A stretch of 64,000 bases of DNA. Origin: Ruminococcaceae bacterium YRB3002. Its GTDB lineage: Bacteria > Bacillota > Clostridia > Saccharofermentanales > Saccharofermentanaceae. The stretch is taken from contig FMTG01000005.1 in NCBI GenBank assembly GCA_900099715.1, positions 84,226-148,225 of the forward strand, in the 5' to 3' direction. The notes below the pieces were generated by a model. It was not told the DNA's origin. It saw nothing but the letters and a program-made list of their open reading frames with translations, and did not search any database. Below are positions 63,832-64,000 of this stretch, in pieces (the stretch's first letter is position 1; every line of letters begins with the position of its first letter). Both the position numbers and the translations under genes were made by a program.

Positions 63832-64000
63832 TTAACTTATATTGTCCTGAGAAATATAATCTTCATCGGATGTATAGGAATTAGGAGTTGCTGTAGGAGC
63901 TACATAACCTGATGCGGGAGGAGTACCAGTATTAGCGCCGCGTGTACCAAAAACAGCATAAGTTTTTCCGCCTTCCACATAAATTCCTATACCGCAGTTA
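63832..64000 (-). CDS. 3' end of a CAP/SCP-domain-like extracellular protein
   Basis: The last 56 codons of a gene extend beyond the window. The visible C-terminus begins N-C-G-I-G-I-Y and continues K-T-Y-A-V-F-G-T, the final strands usual in CAP/SCP (YkwD-like) domains. It then ends in a Thr/Pro/Asn/Ser-rich tail of about 35 residues with an acidic stretch, ending D-N-I-S. This low-complexity tail suggests a secreted protein. The identification rests on a short segment and is tentative. Confidence 0.5.
   Translation of the reverse strand, partial: NCGIGIYVEGGKTYAVFGTRGANTGTPPASGYVAPTATPNSYTSDEDYISQDNIS

Overview
The window looks like a chromosomal segment of a low-to-mid GC Gram-positive anaerobe of the class Clostridia. 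This is inferred from the Firmicutes-type gene blocks def-fmt-rsmB-rlmN-prpC-prkC-rsgA-rpe-thiN, rpsP-khpA-rimM-trmD-rplS-rbgA-rnhB and ylxM-ffh. It also fits with a sortase-anchored adhesin, a DUF5688 protein, a giant 2-hydroxyacyl-CoA dehydratase activase and a PPi-dependent phosphofructokinase. No rRNA gene or species marker is present, so I do not go below class. Most of the window is dense housekeeping DNA, transcribed mainly on the minus strand, with overlapping genes and few gaps over 150 bases.

Layout. 1-470: a three-tRNA cluster (Lys, Gln, His) on the minus strand with a clear promoter. 470-12144: argJ, dtd, a lipoprotein, rarA, glyA, a PAS sensor, then an operon of aspartate-aminotransferase-like gene, purB, cysteine desulfurase and thiI, then yraN. 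12204-19460: an aminotransferase, then a cell-surface operon (DUF5688 protein, 1381-residue adhesin, class B sortase) behind a promoter-plus-terminator leader. 19460-28396: the def-to-thiN operon, whose PASTA kinase carries an extra C-terminal domain. 28504-30709: queA-tgt. 30729-39411: an operon yifB-dprA-topA-trmFO-DUF624-PP2C-pseudo-PP2C, with a gap between dprA and topA. 39568-40659: ychF. 40737-50961: an operon running from an unknown gene and the activase through polA and coaE to three small membrane-protein genes. 50988-52574: a transporter with an N-terminal soluble domain. 52679-59784: translation genes (infC-rpmI-rplT with an attenuator leader; rnhB, rbgA; rplS to rpsP; ffh, ylxM). 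59849-62771: a diguanylate cyclase and pfp. 62842-64000: an IS3-type transposase remnant between repeat arrays, and the 3' end of a CAP-domain-like gene.

The genes work together mainly in translation and tRNA modification: deformylase and formyltransferase, RsmB, RlmN, TrmD, TrmFO, ThiI, QueA/Tgt, Dtd, ribosome assembly GTPases, SRP. DNA maintenance (RarA, TopA, PolA, DprA, RnhB) and Ser/Thr phosphosignalling (one PASTA kinase, two PP2C phosphatases, one apparent pseudophosphatase) are also represented. I found no CRISPR array, prophage or obvious defence system. The most notable items are the transporter fusion at 50988-52574, the palindromic elements that write stop codons at two convergent gene ends (30706-30732, 40714-40774), the infC leader and its apparent ATC start, and the adhesin-sortase operon whose adhesin seems to lack its thioester glutamine.
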